Virus record (IMG/VR): IMGVR_UViG_3300035701_000280 | Location: 1-24,536 of that record | Length of the DNA: 24,536 nucleotides | Strand: one strand, 5' to 3' | Source of the DNA: a virus | Shown here: one piece after another, positions 1 to 7,537 of the stretch | Position numbering within the stretch: the first letter of the stretch is position 1 | Layout of the letters: every line of letters begins with the position of its first letter | Notes under the pieces: model-generated | Database searches by the model: none | What the model saw: only the letters and a program-made list of their open reading frames with translations | What the model was told of the DNA's origin: nothing | Program-made: the position numbers and the translations under genes

Positions 1-249
1 GACGCCCTCGATCAGCGCGACGACGGGAACGACGATATGCTCGCGGCCGTCGAACTGGGCGGTGCGAATCGCGGCGGCAGCGGCATGGAGAGCGAGCGAT
101 CGGCGAGCGCTGGCGCTATAGCTGCCTTCTTTACCGATCGACCACGTGCAGATGGCAGCGGCGCTGGAAGAATCGTAACCGCGCTTCTGCACGCTCTCCC
201 AGCAGCGATGCCACTTGGCTGAATGGTGCTTACCTTTGCTTCCCGGCAT
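1..249 (-). CDS. Small phage protein with W..C..V..G...A...C..S.G motif (C-terminus cut by edge)
   Basis: The frame is open from an ATG at 249 to the window edge, giving 83 residues with no stop. It starts inside the end of the HELxE protein gene, with a 20-bp overlap that fits the tight packing of this arm. Residues 9-36 contain HSAKWHRCWESVQKRG followed by a short gap and AICTWSIG. This resembles a short module that I associate with small conserved proteins, and with the tails of other proteins, in phage head-gene regions. The pattern is a Trp/Cys pair, a basic helix, then A..C..S.G. The rest is Ala-rich and ends mid-protein. The function is unknown; a role in the head region is inferred only from position. 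A competing minus-strand frame over the same bases is Arg/Ser/Pro-rich and looks like a shadow. Confidence 0.6.
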   Translation of the reverse strand, partial: MPGSKGKHHSAKWHRCWESVQKRGYDSSSAAAICTWSIGKEGSYSASARRSLALHAAAAAIRTAQFDGREHIVVPVVALIEGV

Positions 250-793
250 TGGCGCTCCTCGGATCGATTGCCTGCTCGTACTGTCTCCAATTCACGTCGA
301 GCTGCGATGCGGTCATTCGCTCTATGACATCGGCGAATCGGTGTTCGCGACGGTACGGCGCATCGCGATGATCGCCAGGTTCGCTGCCGTCGTTCGCTGC
401 CCTCGCCGCCCCGAACTTCATGTCGAACTCGGTGATGGTGGACTCATCGACCGCGTGATGCTTGCACAGCGCCATCTCGACCAGTTCGTGTATCGCGACG
501 AGGAAGCTATAGCGCCAGTCGGGAAGGTTGCTGATCCGAATGTGCCATGCGCCGTCCTCCGCCATCCACCAGTCGCCTACGGTCGGGTAGCGTTGCTCCT
601 CAGCCGGAATCGACTGGATGATGACCGCGGGGAATCCGAGCGTGGTGGCCATCTCCGCCGTCACCATCGCATTCGCCGGCAGCTCCGGTACTGCCGGGTA
701 CGGTCTCGCTTTCGCTGCCGCGTCCGCCTTGCCTTGGCGTACTGCGCCTGCGCTGTCCTGACGCACTACGCCCGTTCGCGACTTCGCTTTCAT
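230..793 (-). CDS. Conserved phage protein with HELxE putative metal-binding motif
   Basis: 187 aa. The ATG overlaps the stop of the ATP-grasp gene (ATGA), so the two are translationally coupled. The first 45 residues are basic, Ala-rich and probably disordered. The core has a GDWWMAEDGAWHIRI strand-rich stretch, then a helix with AIHELVEMALCKHHAVDE. A Thr/Asp/Phe segment (TEFDMKF) and a C-terminal PYRREH....A..IER helix ending in W..Y follow. The His-Glu-x-x-Glu arrangement with later His residues recalls a metal site but is not a canonical HExxH zinc protease motif. I recognise the overall pattern as a recurrent hypothetical protein of tailed phages, but no function is established as far as I know. 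It lies at the downstream end of the head cassette. Confidence 0.75.
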   Translation of the reverse strand: MKAKSRTGVVRQDSAGAVRQGKADAAAKARPYPAVPELPANAMVTAEMATTLGFPAVIIQSIPAEEQRYPTVGDWWMAEDGAWHIRISNLPDWRYSFLVAIHELVEMALCKHHAVDESTITEFDMKFGAARAANDGSEPGDHRDAPYRREHRFADVIERMTASQLDVNWRQYEQAIDPRSANAGKQR

Positions 794-2103
794 AGCAACC
801 TCATCGATTTGAGCGCCGAGTATCGCCTCAGCGGTGCACCACGATAATTGTCGCGGTGCAGGTCGGTACGGAACGCCATATCGGGGAAGCTGATCGCCTC
901 ATTGAACAGCAGCTTATTCAGGCATCCTTCCGCCGCCTCCTCAATCGTGTAATCGTGATCGGTGAAGATTCCGATCTCGTTGCTGTAGCCAGCGAGGAGC
1001 AGGTCGGCGCCGGACTTGTAGCCCTCGAACGCGTAGAACTGCGGCGCTGCACGTGGGTTGATGTGAAGCGGGAGCCCGGCCCGCGGATGATCAATAAAGA
1101 GGGTAATGGATGCGCCGAACCCGGCACGGAAGCGGGACGGGATGGCAGCTATCTTGTCCGACTCGCCCTCCATCCAATCGACCATGGTGTCACCGAACCT
1201 GCCCAGCGCGCAAGTCAGGAAAAGATTGGGATGCGCGTTATAGCCGAATCGATTGCAGACCTCCAGGAACCAGGTCGCGTTGTCGCCCACGATCACGTTA
1301 ACATCGGCGAATCCGCTGTAGTTGCGCTGCCAGTAGAACGGGAACATGCGGCCGATCGTGCGCAGGACGAGTGGGGAGTCGAGCGGAACCACGAATGCGA
1401 TGTCACCCGCGCACCCGCTCATTTCACCGAGATCGTGATCCCACTTGCGCTTGTTCTCAAGATTGCAGACCGCCATGAACGGCGCGCCATCGTGGAACCA
1501 GACCTCCACATTGACCTCGACGCCCGGCTTGCGCTCCTGGAGGACGTAGCCACTCGCCATCTCGGGCTGATTCCGCAGATAGCACAGCAGCTCGTGATTC
1601 GCGTCCTCCACCTCCTCGCGGAACGGCACGAACGTCGAGAAGGCGGCATCGCTGGCATTCGGCTTGAGCACGTAGGCAGTCGTGGGGTGCTGCTCGACGA
1701 AGGCGACGCCGGCATCTACCCGGTCGAATGCGAACGTGGGAGGAGAGGGCAGTCCCATGCGGGCAGCGAGATCGACGGTAAAGGCGCGGTCATTCTCCAT
1801 CCGCTCACTCAACACGGAAGTGCCGAACACGTGCTGGCCAGCGCCGCGCAACCAATCGGCGACGGCTGACTGAATATTGCGCTCGAACAGCCAGTAGGTA
1901 GCGGGACCGAGCCGGGACTTGAGCGCGACCTCAAGCGGCTCACAATCGATCAGCCCACGACCGACGAGGTCGAACAGATCCAGCCTGTCCTCCTTTGGTC
2001 CCGGCGCCTTGGCGAACACAACCTGCTCTCCCTCCTCCTGGAGCTTCTTCGTCCAGCCAAGCCCGGAAGTATCCTGCGTCACCACGACAAAGAGTCGCGC
2101 CAC
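790..2103 (-). CDS. ATP-grasp enzyme resembling PurD (GAR synthetase-like)
   Basis: 437 aa, close to the usual PurD length. The start is a GTG directly after the TAA of the head gene, with a GGTGGTG stretch just upstream. A Rossmann-like N-domain begins RLFVVVTQDTSGLGW. The ATP-grasp part follows: a helix with DRAFTVDLAARMGLPSPP, the ATP-binding lysine in AYVLKPN (K147), then YVLQERKPGVEVNVEVW (E190). Next is NLENKRKWDHDLGEMSG, which lines up with the DHKR..DGD.GPNTGGMG block of PurD. Last is WFLEVCNRFGYNAHPN (E281, N284), matching the E.N.RFGDPE metal/ATP site but with FGD changed to FGY. The family ligates a carboxylate to an amine using ATP. The PurD-like changes and its place between head genes argue against a plain purine-synthesis role. 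Peptide or small-molecule ligation on a virion component is only inference. Confidence 0.82.
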   Translation of the reverse strand: MARLFVVVTQDTSGLGWTKKLQEEGEQVVFAKAPGPKEDRLDLFDLVGRGLIDCEPLEVALKSRLGPATYWLFERNIQSAVADWLRGAGQHVFGTSVLSERMENDRAFTVDLAARMGLPSPPTFAFDRVDAGVAFVEQHPTTAYVLKPNASDAAFSTFVPFREEVEDANHELLCYLRNQPEMASGYVLQERKPGVEVNVEVWFHDGAPFMAVCNLENKRKWDHDLGEMSGCAGDIAFVVPLDSPLVLRTIGRMFPFYWQRNYSGFADVNVIVGDNATWFLEVCNRFGYNAHPNLFLTCALGRFGDTMVDWMEGESDKIAAIPSRFRAGFGASITLFIDHPRAGLPLHINPRAAPQFYAFEGYKSGADLLLAGYSNEIGIFTDHDYTIEEAAEGCLNKLLFNEAISFPDMAFRTDLHRDNYRGAPLRRYSALKSMRLL

Positions 2104-2811
2104 TTACACCACCAGTCCTATCGTGCACCGGCATCGCGGGTGTGCGGGCGGTCCGTCCATTTCCTCACCGTCCACATCGAATGTATCGCCTAGTCCGGTC
2201 GTCTGTCCGTCCATTGGCTCGCAGATGTCGCATAGGCGGTCATCGGGAGTGGTTATCCACTCGACCTGCTCCTCACCGGTGAGTAGCCCATCCTCGACCG
2301 CCTGATCCCATGCCTCCAACTGACCCTCATTCGAGGCCCGCATCGTCTCCGTGCGCGCGATGTTATCGGCCCGATTCGGGTCATCGAGTAGCGCATTGAG
2401 CTCGTCCGCGATCTCGGCAACGGTTTTATCCTGGTCCTCGAATGCCGTCGCCATCGTATCGCGGATGTCGTCGCGCAAGGTCTCGCTGATGCCGTCGATG
2501 AGCTCGGCGCCGTGCTTGTCGATCCAGTCAACCGCGCGGGGATCGGTCGAGCGGAACTGGCTCTCGTCGCCCTTGCGATAATAGATCTCAACATTGGCGC
2601 GCGTATAGGGCGAGGGGGTGGACGGCTCGCCTGGTCCCGCGGCGGCGGCAGCAAGATTCAACTGTCTGCGCAATCGTAGCAATGACGAGTGCGCCGCGGT
2701 GTCGCGCACATCAGCGAGAGCGGCAAGTAATGGCGCACGGATTGCGGCCCTCATCGCCTCGCCAGCGACGGTAGCAACTTCCTCCGCGCTGTGGTAATTG
2801 CGCAAGATCAT
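2104..2811 (-). CDS. Phage head morphogenesis / minor capsid protein (SPP1 gp7 / Mu F type)
   Basis: 235 aa from an ATG at 2811, which lies 7 nt after the portal stop. The C-terminal half carries the family signature: ARTETMRASNEGQLEAW, then EWITTPDDRLCDICEPMDG, and a final PPAHPRCRCTIGL. The paired Cys/His residues are typical of the Phage_Mu_F/SPP1 gp7 domain. Such proteins sit at the portal vertex or inside the head and are encoded next to the portal. The frame stays open upstream to 3087, and codon composition looks native until about 2950, so the true start may lie within the portal gene. One candidate is the GTG at 2868. No convincing ribosome site precedes any of these starts. The stop TAA abuts the next gene's GTG. 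Confidence 0.85.
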   Translation of the reverse strand: MILRNYHSAEEVATVAGEAMRAAIRAPLLAALADVRDTAAHSSLLRLRRQLNLAAAAAGPGEPSTPSPYTRANVEIYYRKGDESQFRSTDPRAVDWIDKHGAELIDGISETLRDDIRDTMATAFEDQDKTVAEIADELNALLDDPNRADNIARTETMRASNEGQLEAWDQAVEDGLLTGEEQVEWITTPDDRLCDICEPMDGQTTGLGDTFDVDGEEMDGPPAHPRCRCTIGLVV

Positions 2812-2818
2812 CGCACGC

Positions 2819-4495
2819 TCAATTGAGACGCCGACTGCCACCCTCGTTGCGTCGAGCGCAGCCCGCACTACGCGCCTGAATCGGCCTATGAAACCTATCG
2901 GCCGTCGCGTGTGCGGGGTGCCGACCTCCTCTCGTCGCCCATCGCGATCCGGTAGTCGGCTGAATGGGCGATTCCACGATGCGCTGCTCCTCGATGGTAC
3001 CGGGTGTCGTATCCTTGCCAGGAAGCGCGACGACCGTATCCGCCGTATCCAGCGGGTCGAGTCCCAGGCAGTGATCGCGGATCTCATCGCCGGTTACGAC
3101 GATCTGAGCCGCGGACTTATTCAGGGCTGCCCACTTGCCCGCGATATCGGCGCGCTGATTCTCGTTCAGGTTCTTGATTTCGGGCCACTTCACTTCCCAT
3201 GACCCGGCCGGCTGCGGGAGCGCGCCCAGGCGGATGAGCCGATCGACAAATGGCTTGACGACCTGAGGACCGGCGAATTCAGTGCGGCGATCGAGGACCC
3301 GCTCGTCCCAATTGTCCGCGTCCGACGTGCCGGCCAGCTTCGCCTGCTCCGATCCCATGAGAATGCGCTGCGGAATTTCGCTGGCGGCCGAGATGAGCGC
3401 CATCAGTCCGTCCACATCCGCCGAGATGGAGGTCACCTCCGACCCGAGCGGCGTGGCGGTGATTCCTCGCGTCGTCAGCACCCGCCTGAGATCGTGCTCG
3501 TATTCGTCGATCTGATCCTTGAGCGCGTCGAGCTGCGGATACCGGCCCGTTGCCGGGTCTTTCGCGATCTGCACCATTGGATCGAGATCAAGAATGAGCC
3601 CCTGGTCAACCCGCTTCCAGTACGCCTCGGCTCCGCCCGCGGTGACCTTCTCAAGATCGTCGAGCAGATTCCACACCTTCTCAAGCCGCGGAATGCCGTA
3701 GACGTGATCGTCGAGCAGCGAATCGGCGATATGGAGGACGCGGGTGTAATGGACGCGGCGGCCGACGATCTCGGGAGTGTTCACTCGCGTGGTTGCGGAG
3801 GGAGCGAGCCGCCGTACCGCGTAGAAGGCGGGAAGCCCGAACCGAGGCGACTTGATGTCGGTGTCGAACTTCTCGATTTGCGCATCCTCCTCGCTGAACG
3901 GAGTAAGATAGACGAGCGAGTCGGCCGCCAGCGATTCGAGCGGGGTCTCCAGATCGCCCGGCGTGCCGAGCAGGATGATGGCATAACGGCCAAGGCCGGC
4001 GAGAATGTCGGCGCGGTGGAAGATAGCCCAGACGTTCAGCCGGCGCTCAAGCGCCTCCCAAGCGAGCTCGAACTGCGACTGCTCCGAGGCGTCCGATTCG
4101 ATGATCTCCGCGCCGCCGCGCCACGTGTGCTTCGGCGCCGCGGTGACGATGCGGGCTGCGACACCGTTGCGGCGGAAGCGGGAGCGGTACATCTGCGGCG
4201 TGATCGTGCGAGAGTAGCCGCATGCTCGGTAGAGATCACGCCGGCCGTGGAAGGTAATGCCGGCGATATTGTCCATGAAGCGCGAGCGCGACACCAGCGC
4301 CTGCGCCGCGGTGCGGAGCCGCGCGTCCTTTGATGCCAGCGCCCGCTTGACCGCAGTCCGATTCGCTGGCGTCCTCGCTGCGGCAGCACGATCGATCAGC
4401 GCCTCCGCCGCAGCGCGAAGGCCATCATCGCGCGAGCGTAGCGCCGATTTGATCACGGCGCCATTTCGCCGGCCTGAACGCTTGTGCTCTACCAT
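2819..4495 (-). CDS. Phage portal protein, DUF1073-like
   Basis: About 558 aa. An ATG at 4495 and a GTG at 4501 are both possible; either overlaps the terminase stop by a few bases, and neither has a strong ribosome site. The first 70 residues are basic and Ala-rich. The core matches the DUF1073 portal family, some of whose members are labelled 'anti-CBASS Acb1-like portal' in databases. It includes YRACGYSRTITPQMYRSRFRRNGVAARI, AGLGRYAIILLGTPGD, HYTRVLHIADSLLDDHVYG, AYWKRVDQGLILDLD, ASEIPQRILMGSEQ and LNENQRADIAGKWAALNK. It would form the dodecameric DNA-entry ring of the head and dock the terminase. The last 40 residues are Arg/Gly-rich with poorer codon bias and overlap the upstream extension of the head gene. 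Confidence 0.85.
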   Translation of the reverse strand: MVEHKRSGRRNGAVIKSALRSRDDGLRAAAEALIDRAAAARTPANRTAVKRALASKDARLRTAAQALVSRSRFMDNIAGITFHGRRDLYRACGYSRTITPQMYRSRFRRNGVAARIVTAAPKHTWRGGAEIIESDASEQSQFELAWEALERRLNVWAIFHRADILAGLGRYAIILLGTPGDLETPLESLAADSLVYLTPFSEEDAQIEKFDTDIKSPRFGLPAFYAVRRLAPSATTRVNTPEIVGRRVHYTRVLHIADSLLDDHVYGIPRLEKVWNLLDDLEKVTAGGAEAYWKRVDQGLILDLDPMVQIAKDPATGRYPQLDALKDQIDEYEHDLRRVLTTRGITATPLGSEVTSISADVDGLMALISAASEIPQRILMGSEQAKLAGTSDADNWDERVLDRRTEFAGPQVVKPFVDRLIRLGALPQPAGSWEVKWPEIKNLNENQRADIAGKWAALNKSAAQIVVTGDEIRDHCLGLDPLDTADTVVALPGKDTTPGTIEEQRIVESPIQPTTGSRWATRGGRHPAHATADRFHRPIQARSAGCARRNEGGSRRLN

Positions 4496-6000
4496 GTGCA
4501 CTCGCTGGGCGCTTCCTTGGTATCCGATGTCAGCTCGTCGTAGCCGGCCGAGGTGCCATCAACCTGATCATCGTAAGTGCTGTTAGGAAACCCGCACAGC
4601 TCGCGGATGTAATCGCGGTTCCAGGGAGCCCGCAGTACGCGCACGTTGCCGACCGACGCCTGCGACTTGAACGGACGCGCCCGCGTCACCTTATCACCGG
4701 TAGATGGCGCACCAGTATAAGGATAACCATGGAGCAGCTTCGCGTGCGCCGCGATCACCTTCTTACCGGCGGAGCCCGGCTCCTGCTCCTCGCGCTGGCG
4801 CACCTTCCTGCCGTCGCTCACTACGGTCGATCTGAATATTCCCGTATCGCCCTCGAATTCATCCGATCCCCACTGGCCGCGCACGACATCCTCGATGATG
4901 ATCAGACCGCCGCGGGTCAGCGCGAGCAGGACGCCCACTGAGTAGTCTCCCGCGCCCTCCGTGCCGGCGCAGTCCCAACCTCGGGCGCGGGCCACGATCT
5001 GCGATTCGGCCAGCATCACGTCAATTACAGGTAGCCACGCCTCCTTGAATAGACCGCCCGATTCAGGAATGGGCCGCTGCTGGCACTGACCGCTCACGCC
5101 GAATTCACCCATGGTAGCGCGAAGCTGCGCCTCCATCTTCTCGACTCGGGGAAGAGGGAACAGGTCGGGACACAGCAGCTCGCCCGGCTTCTCGCGCGGG
5201 TCCGTCCTGCCGAGTGGAGTTGGCGACATGCGCGGAGCGAGCACGCCGTCAACCACGGCAGGAGGCTCGTACCGCATCGGCAGGCAGATGAAGGTGTAAC
5301 GCTCGCGCAATTGGCGCAGGATATGCCCGCTAAGGTCGTCCTCGTGAAGGCGCTGCATGATGACGACCGTTACCGCATCAAGGGTAATGCCGCGCGAGCC
5401 GAGTGTCAGGTCGAACCAGGTAATGGCCTCGCGCCGTGATAGGGCGGAAAGGGAGCGCTTGACATTATGAGGATCGTCGATGATCTTGTAGTGCGGGTGC
5501 TCGCCCGTGCCCGGACCGCCGACCGATGTCGCCATGCGCCAGCCAGTCTTCTCATTCTCGTAGCGCGTCTTCATGTCGATGTCGTGGCGCATCGGTAAGG
5601 GCCATCTCGCCTGGTACCAGGGAGATTTGATGATGGTCCGCATTCGAAGTGAGTCGCGGACGGCGAGAGATTCATCGTACGAACCGCACAGGAATCGCTT
5701 CTCCGGGCAGTGAATCCACTCCCAGCTCGGCCACATCACCGAGACCAAGATCGACTTCATCGTGCCGGGCGGAACGTTGATCAGCGTGTCGCCCAGCTCT
5801 CCTGCGCTTATCGCTTCGAGGTGCTCGGCTAGAAAGCCGATGTGCCACGAATTGATGAAGGGAGTACGGGGCTCAATCAGGTGCCACGCCTGCTCGGTGA
5901 ATTCGATCAGGCTGCGCTCAGCCAGTTCTCGCTCGACCTCGAATAGATCGGGCACGGGATCGATGGCAGCGATGGACGGGAGCGTGGAGAACGATGTCAC
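4489..6000 (-). CDS. terL: Terminase large subunit (ATPase and nuclease)
   Basis: 503 aa, normal for TerL. The GTG start overlaps the TerS stop as GTGA. The N-terminal ATPase has INVPPGTMKSILVSVMWPSW, with a variant Walker A common in phage terminases (K82). It continues with a Trp-rich coupling segment, the acidic pair in YKIIDDPH (D175-D176) and VIMQRLHEDDLSGHIL. The C-terminal RNase-H-like nuclease begins at RGWDCAGTEGAGDYSVG (D343), has IIIEDVVRGQW as its second strand, and ends with the acidic FPNSTYDDQVDGTSAG motif. The enzyme cuts concatemeric DNA and pumps it into the procapsid through the portal encoded next. All catalytic landmarks are present, so it is probably functional. Confidence 0.93.
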   Translation of the reverse strand: MTSFSTLPSIAAIDPVPDLFEVERELAERSLIEFTEQAWHLIEPRTPFINSWHIGFLAEHLEAISAGELGDTLINVPPGTMKSILVSVMWPSWEWIHCPEKRFLCGSYDESLAVRDSLRMRTIIKSPWYQARWPLPMRHDIDMKTRYENEKTGWRMATSVGGPGTGEHPHYKIIDDPHNVKRSLSALSRREAITWFDLTLGSRGITLDAVTVVIMQRLHEDDLSGHILRQLRERYTFICLPMRYEPPAVVDGVLAPRMSPTPLGRTDPREKPGELLCPDLFPLPRVEKMEAQLRATMGEFGVSGQCQQRPIPESGGLFKEAWLPVIDVMLAESQIVARARGWDCAGTEGAGDYSVGVLLALTRGGLIIIEDVVRGQWGSDEFEGDTGIFRSTVVSDGRKVRQREEQEPGSAGKKVIAAHAKLLHGYPYTGAPSTGDKVTRARPFKSQASVGNVRVLRAPWNRDYIRELCGFPNSTYDDQVDGTSAGYDELTSDTKEAPSECTW

Positions 6001-6722
6001 CTCTCGCCTCCCGTGGGCACCGGCTCGACTTTCGCTTCCTTGAGCCAGTCGCGCATCTGTCGCAAGCGCTCCGTTGGGACTTTACTGAGGTCAACCGTAT
6101 GGGCGAGTTCGACGGGGCCGCCACCAGGACCGCTGATCTCGGCGCGATCACGGAATACATCACCGCGGCGGCCCTTCAAGTAGAAGATCAGGCACGCGTC
6201 CGACTTGCGCGTTACCGTGTCAACCCGCTCGCCCTGGTAATGCACCGGCTCCTGGATGCCATGAACGCCGCGTCGCTTCAATTCAGCTTCAGCCTCATCG
6301 ACGACCTCCTCGGTCGCAATCCTGAAGTGAGCGGCGAACGTGGGATCTTCCTTCATCCATGAGTAATACGTCGTCTGCGGTATATCTGCGGCCTGACATG
6401 CGGAGCTGATGACGCCGGCCAGTACATACGCTTCCAGGAATGCGGCTTTACGATCAGCGACAGGCGGATTCGGCCTACCCGGAGTAGGACCGCCCAGATC
6501 GCTTACACGGCGCGGTGTCTTAGGCAATGCCGCTCTGAACGATTCCAGCGGCGAGAGCGCACTGCTTTCTTTTTTTCCCGCTATGATCCCACGATCGGTT
6601 GCAGGAGCAGCGGTAGCGCTGAGTTTGGCGGCTTTGGTAGATTTATCTGCAACGGCTCGCGGTGATCGGCTTGACTTATGCCGAGAGGTAGCGAGTGGCG
6701 GGCGAGTACGGCGATTTGCCAA
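5997..6722 (-). CDS. terS: Terminase small subunit
   Basis: 241 aa. The chosen start is a TTG at 6722 with AGGA nine bases upstream; there is no in-frame ATG before the conserved domain. The first 80 residues are Lys/Arg/Ala/Pro-rich and look disordered. From about residue 85 there is a helix-turn-helix of the kind found in phage TerS and related proteins: RKAAFLEAYVLAGVISSACQAADIPQTTYYSWMKEDPTF. Next come AHFRIATEEVVDEAEAELKRR and KSDACLIFYLKGRRGDVFRDR. It would recognise the packaging site and load the large subunit, whose GTG overlaps this gene's stop. The unusually long basic N-terminus and the weak start leave the exact 5' end uncertain. Confidence 0.85.
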   Translation of the reverse strand: MANRRTRPPLATSRHKSSRSPRAVADKSTKAAKLSATAAPATDRGIIAGKKESSALSPLESFRAALPKTPRRVSDLGGPTPGRPNPPVADRKAAFLEAYVLAGVISSACQAADIPQTTYYSWMKEDPTFAAHFRIATEEVVDEAEAELKRRGVHGIQEPVHYQGERVDTVTRKSDACLIFYLKGRRGDVFRDRAEISGPGGGPVELAHTVDLSKVPTERLRQMRDWLKEAKVEPVPTGGER

Positions 6723-6811
6723 ACTGTCCGATCCTGGAAACGGCGGCGGTATTACCTACCTTGCCTTCACAGAACGGACAGGGCGATCGGGGAAGTTGGA
6801 GAAGGCGGTCC

Positions 6812-7132
6812 TTACGCCGCCTTCCCGCGCCGACGAATCTCGCGCACCGTGCGACGGCCGCGAATATTGAAACCAGGCTGGGCGCGAATGTAGGCACGCA
6901 GCTCGTCAAGCGAGACGGAGGCGGCGTCGGCGATGGACGCGCCGACCCAGAACGAAGCGCCCTTGATTCCCCGCAGCACGCGGCCGACATGCTGCGGGGA
7001 GAGACCGACTCGGCGACTGATCGAGCGATAGTTGCCCGGACCGAGGATGCGCGAAAGCTGCGAAACCGGACGGCAGCGCACCGGCTTGATATTGGAAACG
7101 TCGTGAGCGAGAGCGCGATTCTTGTGTTCCAT
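6812..7132 (-). CDS. HTH (XRE/Cro-like) DNA-binding protein
   Basis: 106 aa from the ATG at 7132, preceded by AAGG at nine bases. An earlier in-frame ATG at 7207 is rejected because it overlaps the -10 of a strong promoter. Residues about 33-75 form a helix-turn-helix: YRSISRRVGLSPQHVGRVLRG, followed by a helix with IADAASVSLDELRAYI, as in XRE-type repressors. The C-terminus is Arg-rich (RGRRTVREIRRRGKAA). It is the first gene downstream of the 7206-7235 promoter and lies just before terS, with an 89-bp gap. It may regulate phage transcription. Whether it binds the CCGG dyads or the promoter spacers in this window is inference. Confidence 0.75.
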   Translation of the reverse strand: MEHKNRALAHDVSNIKPVRCRPVSQLSRILGPGNYRSISRRVGLSPQHVGRVLRGIKGASFWVGASIADAASVSLDELRAYIRAQPGFNIRGRRTVREIRRRGKAA

Positions 7133-7205
7133 GGTCTTCGACCTTGTCTCGTATCCTGATAAGGGAGAGGAGGATCTATCCCCTCCCGCCTCCGTGAACG
7201 ACTTC

Positions 7206-7235
7206 ATTGTAGCACAGGCTAACGGTGTCTGTCAA
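7206..7235 (-). promoter_or_regulatory. Promoter, TTGACA-N18-TACAAT, leftward
   Basis: Read on the minus strand, the -35 TTGACA (7235-7230) and the -10 TACAAT (7211-7206) are separated by 18 bp, and TGC precedes the -10 (extended -10). Transcription would start near 7199, leaving a leader of about 67 nt before the HTH gene. This site probably drives the HTH gene and then the terminase/head genes. The spacer lacks the ACC...GTGG pattern seen in its relatives at 10441, 11117 and 15068. Confidence 0.75.
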
Positions 7236-7331
7236 GTAGTAGGGATTACCGGGCGGGAGGGCGGTAAATCGGGGGATCGAGCGGAGGCTCTACTTGCGCG
7301 AGCGGTCCTCCTCTCTGGCCGGAATCAGGAC

Positions 7332-7535
7332 CTACTTCACGAATTCGTCCAGAATGGCCGGGAGCGCCGGCGTTACCGCGTTCCTTCTGGTTCTCAGCTC
7401 CTCTTTCAGGGAGCCGGCGCACCCTTCGCAGAGTAGCACATCGAACACGCGCTGCTTGCCCCTGGCGATGACCACATCGAATCGCTCGGCGTCCATCACC
7501 TTGCCACAACTGTCACAGAATTGGAAGCCAGCCAT
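7332..7535 (-). CDS. Small Cys-rich (zinc-ribbon-like) protein
   Basis: 67 aa. The ATG is 2 nt after the helicase stop, with an AGGGGTG ribosome site inside the end of that gene. FCDSCGKVMD and LLCEGCAGSLKEEL supply two C-x2-C pairs about 25 residues apart, the layout of a treble-clef or zinc ribbon. The last 20 residues are a polar helix. No specific family is recognised. It is co-transcribed with the SF1 helicase and could be an accessory or host-directed binding protein, but that is inference. Between its stop and the next promoter about 96 bp hold no gene, only a weak TTACCG/CGGTAA inverted repeat at 7246-7267. Confidence 0.7.
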   Translation of the reverse strand: MAGFQFCDSCGKVMDAERFDVVIARGKQRVFDVLLCEGCAGSLKEELRTRRNAVTPALPAILDEFVK

Positions 7536-7537
7536 GC

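Noticed and set aside
856-1869. 337-codon plus-strand frame
   Set aside because: It lies exactly antisense to the ATP-grasp gene, whose motifs are clear, and has no ribosome site; GC-rich genes produce such long antisense frames.
790-2103. Genuine host-like purD used in purine synthesis or DNA base modification
   Set aside because: Key PurD signatures are altered and no other purine gene (such as purZ) is nearby; only the ATP-grasp fold is supported.
2812-3087. N-terminal extension of the head protein to an ATG at 3087
   Set aside because: The added part is Arg/Ser/Pro-rich over conserved portal sequence and has no ribosome site; some extension (for example to GTG 2868) stays possible.
3494-4333. 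279-codon plus-strand frame
   Set aside because: Antisense to the portal gene core, with no recognisable motifs.
6676-6811. Minus-strand frame containing a CPFC Cys pair just before terS
   Set aside because: It has no usable start except far upstream within the HTH gene, and overlaps the terS 5' end.
7246-7267. TTACCG...CGGTAA inverted repeat as a terminator
   Set aside because: Six-base stem with a 10-nt loop and no following T-run on either strand.
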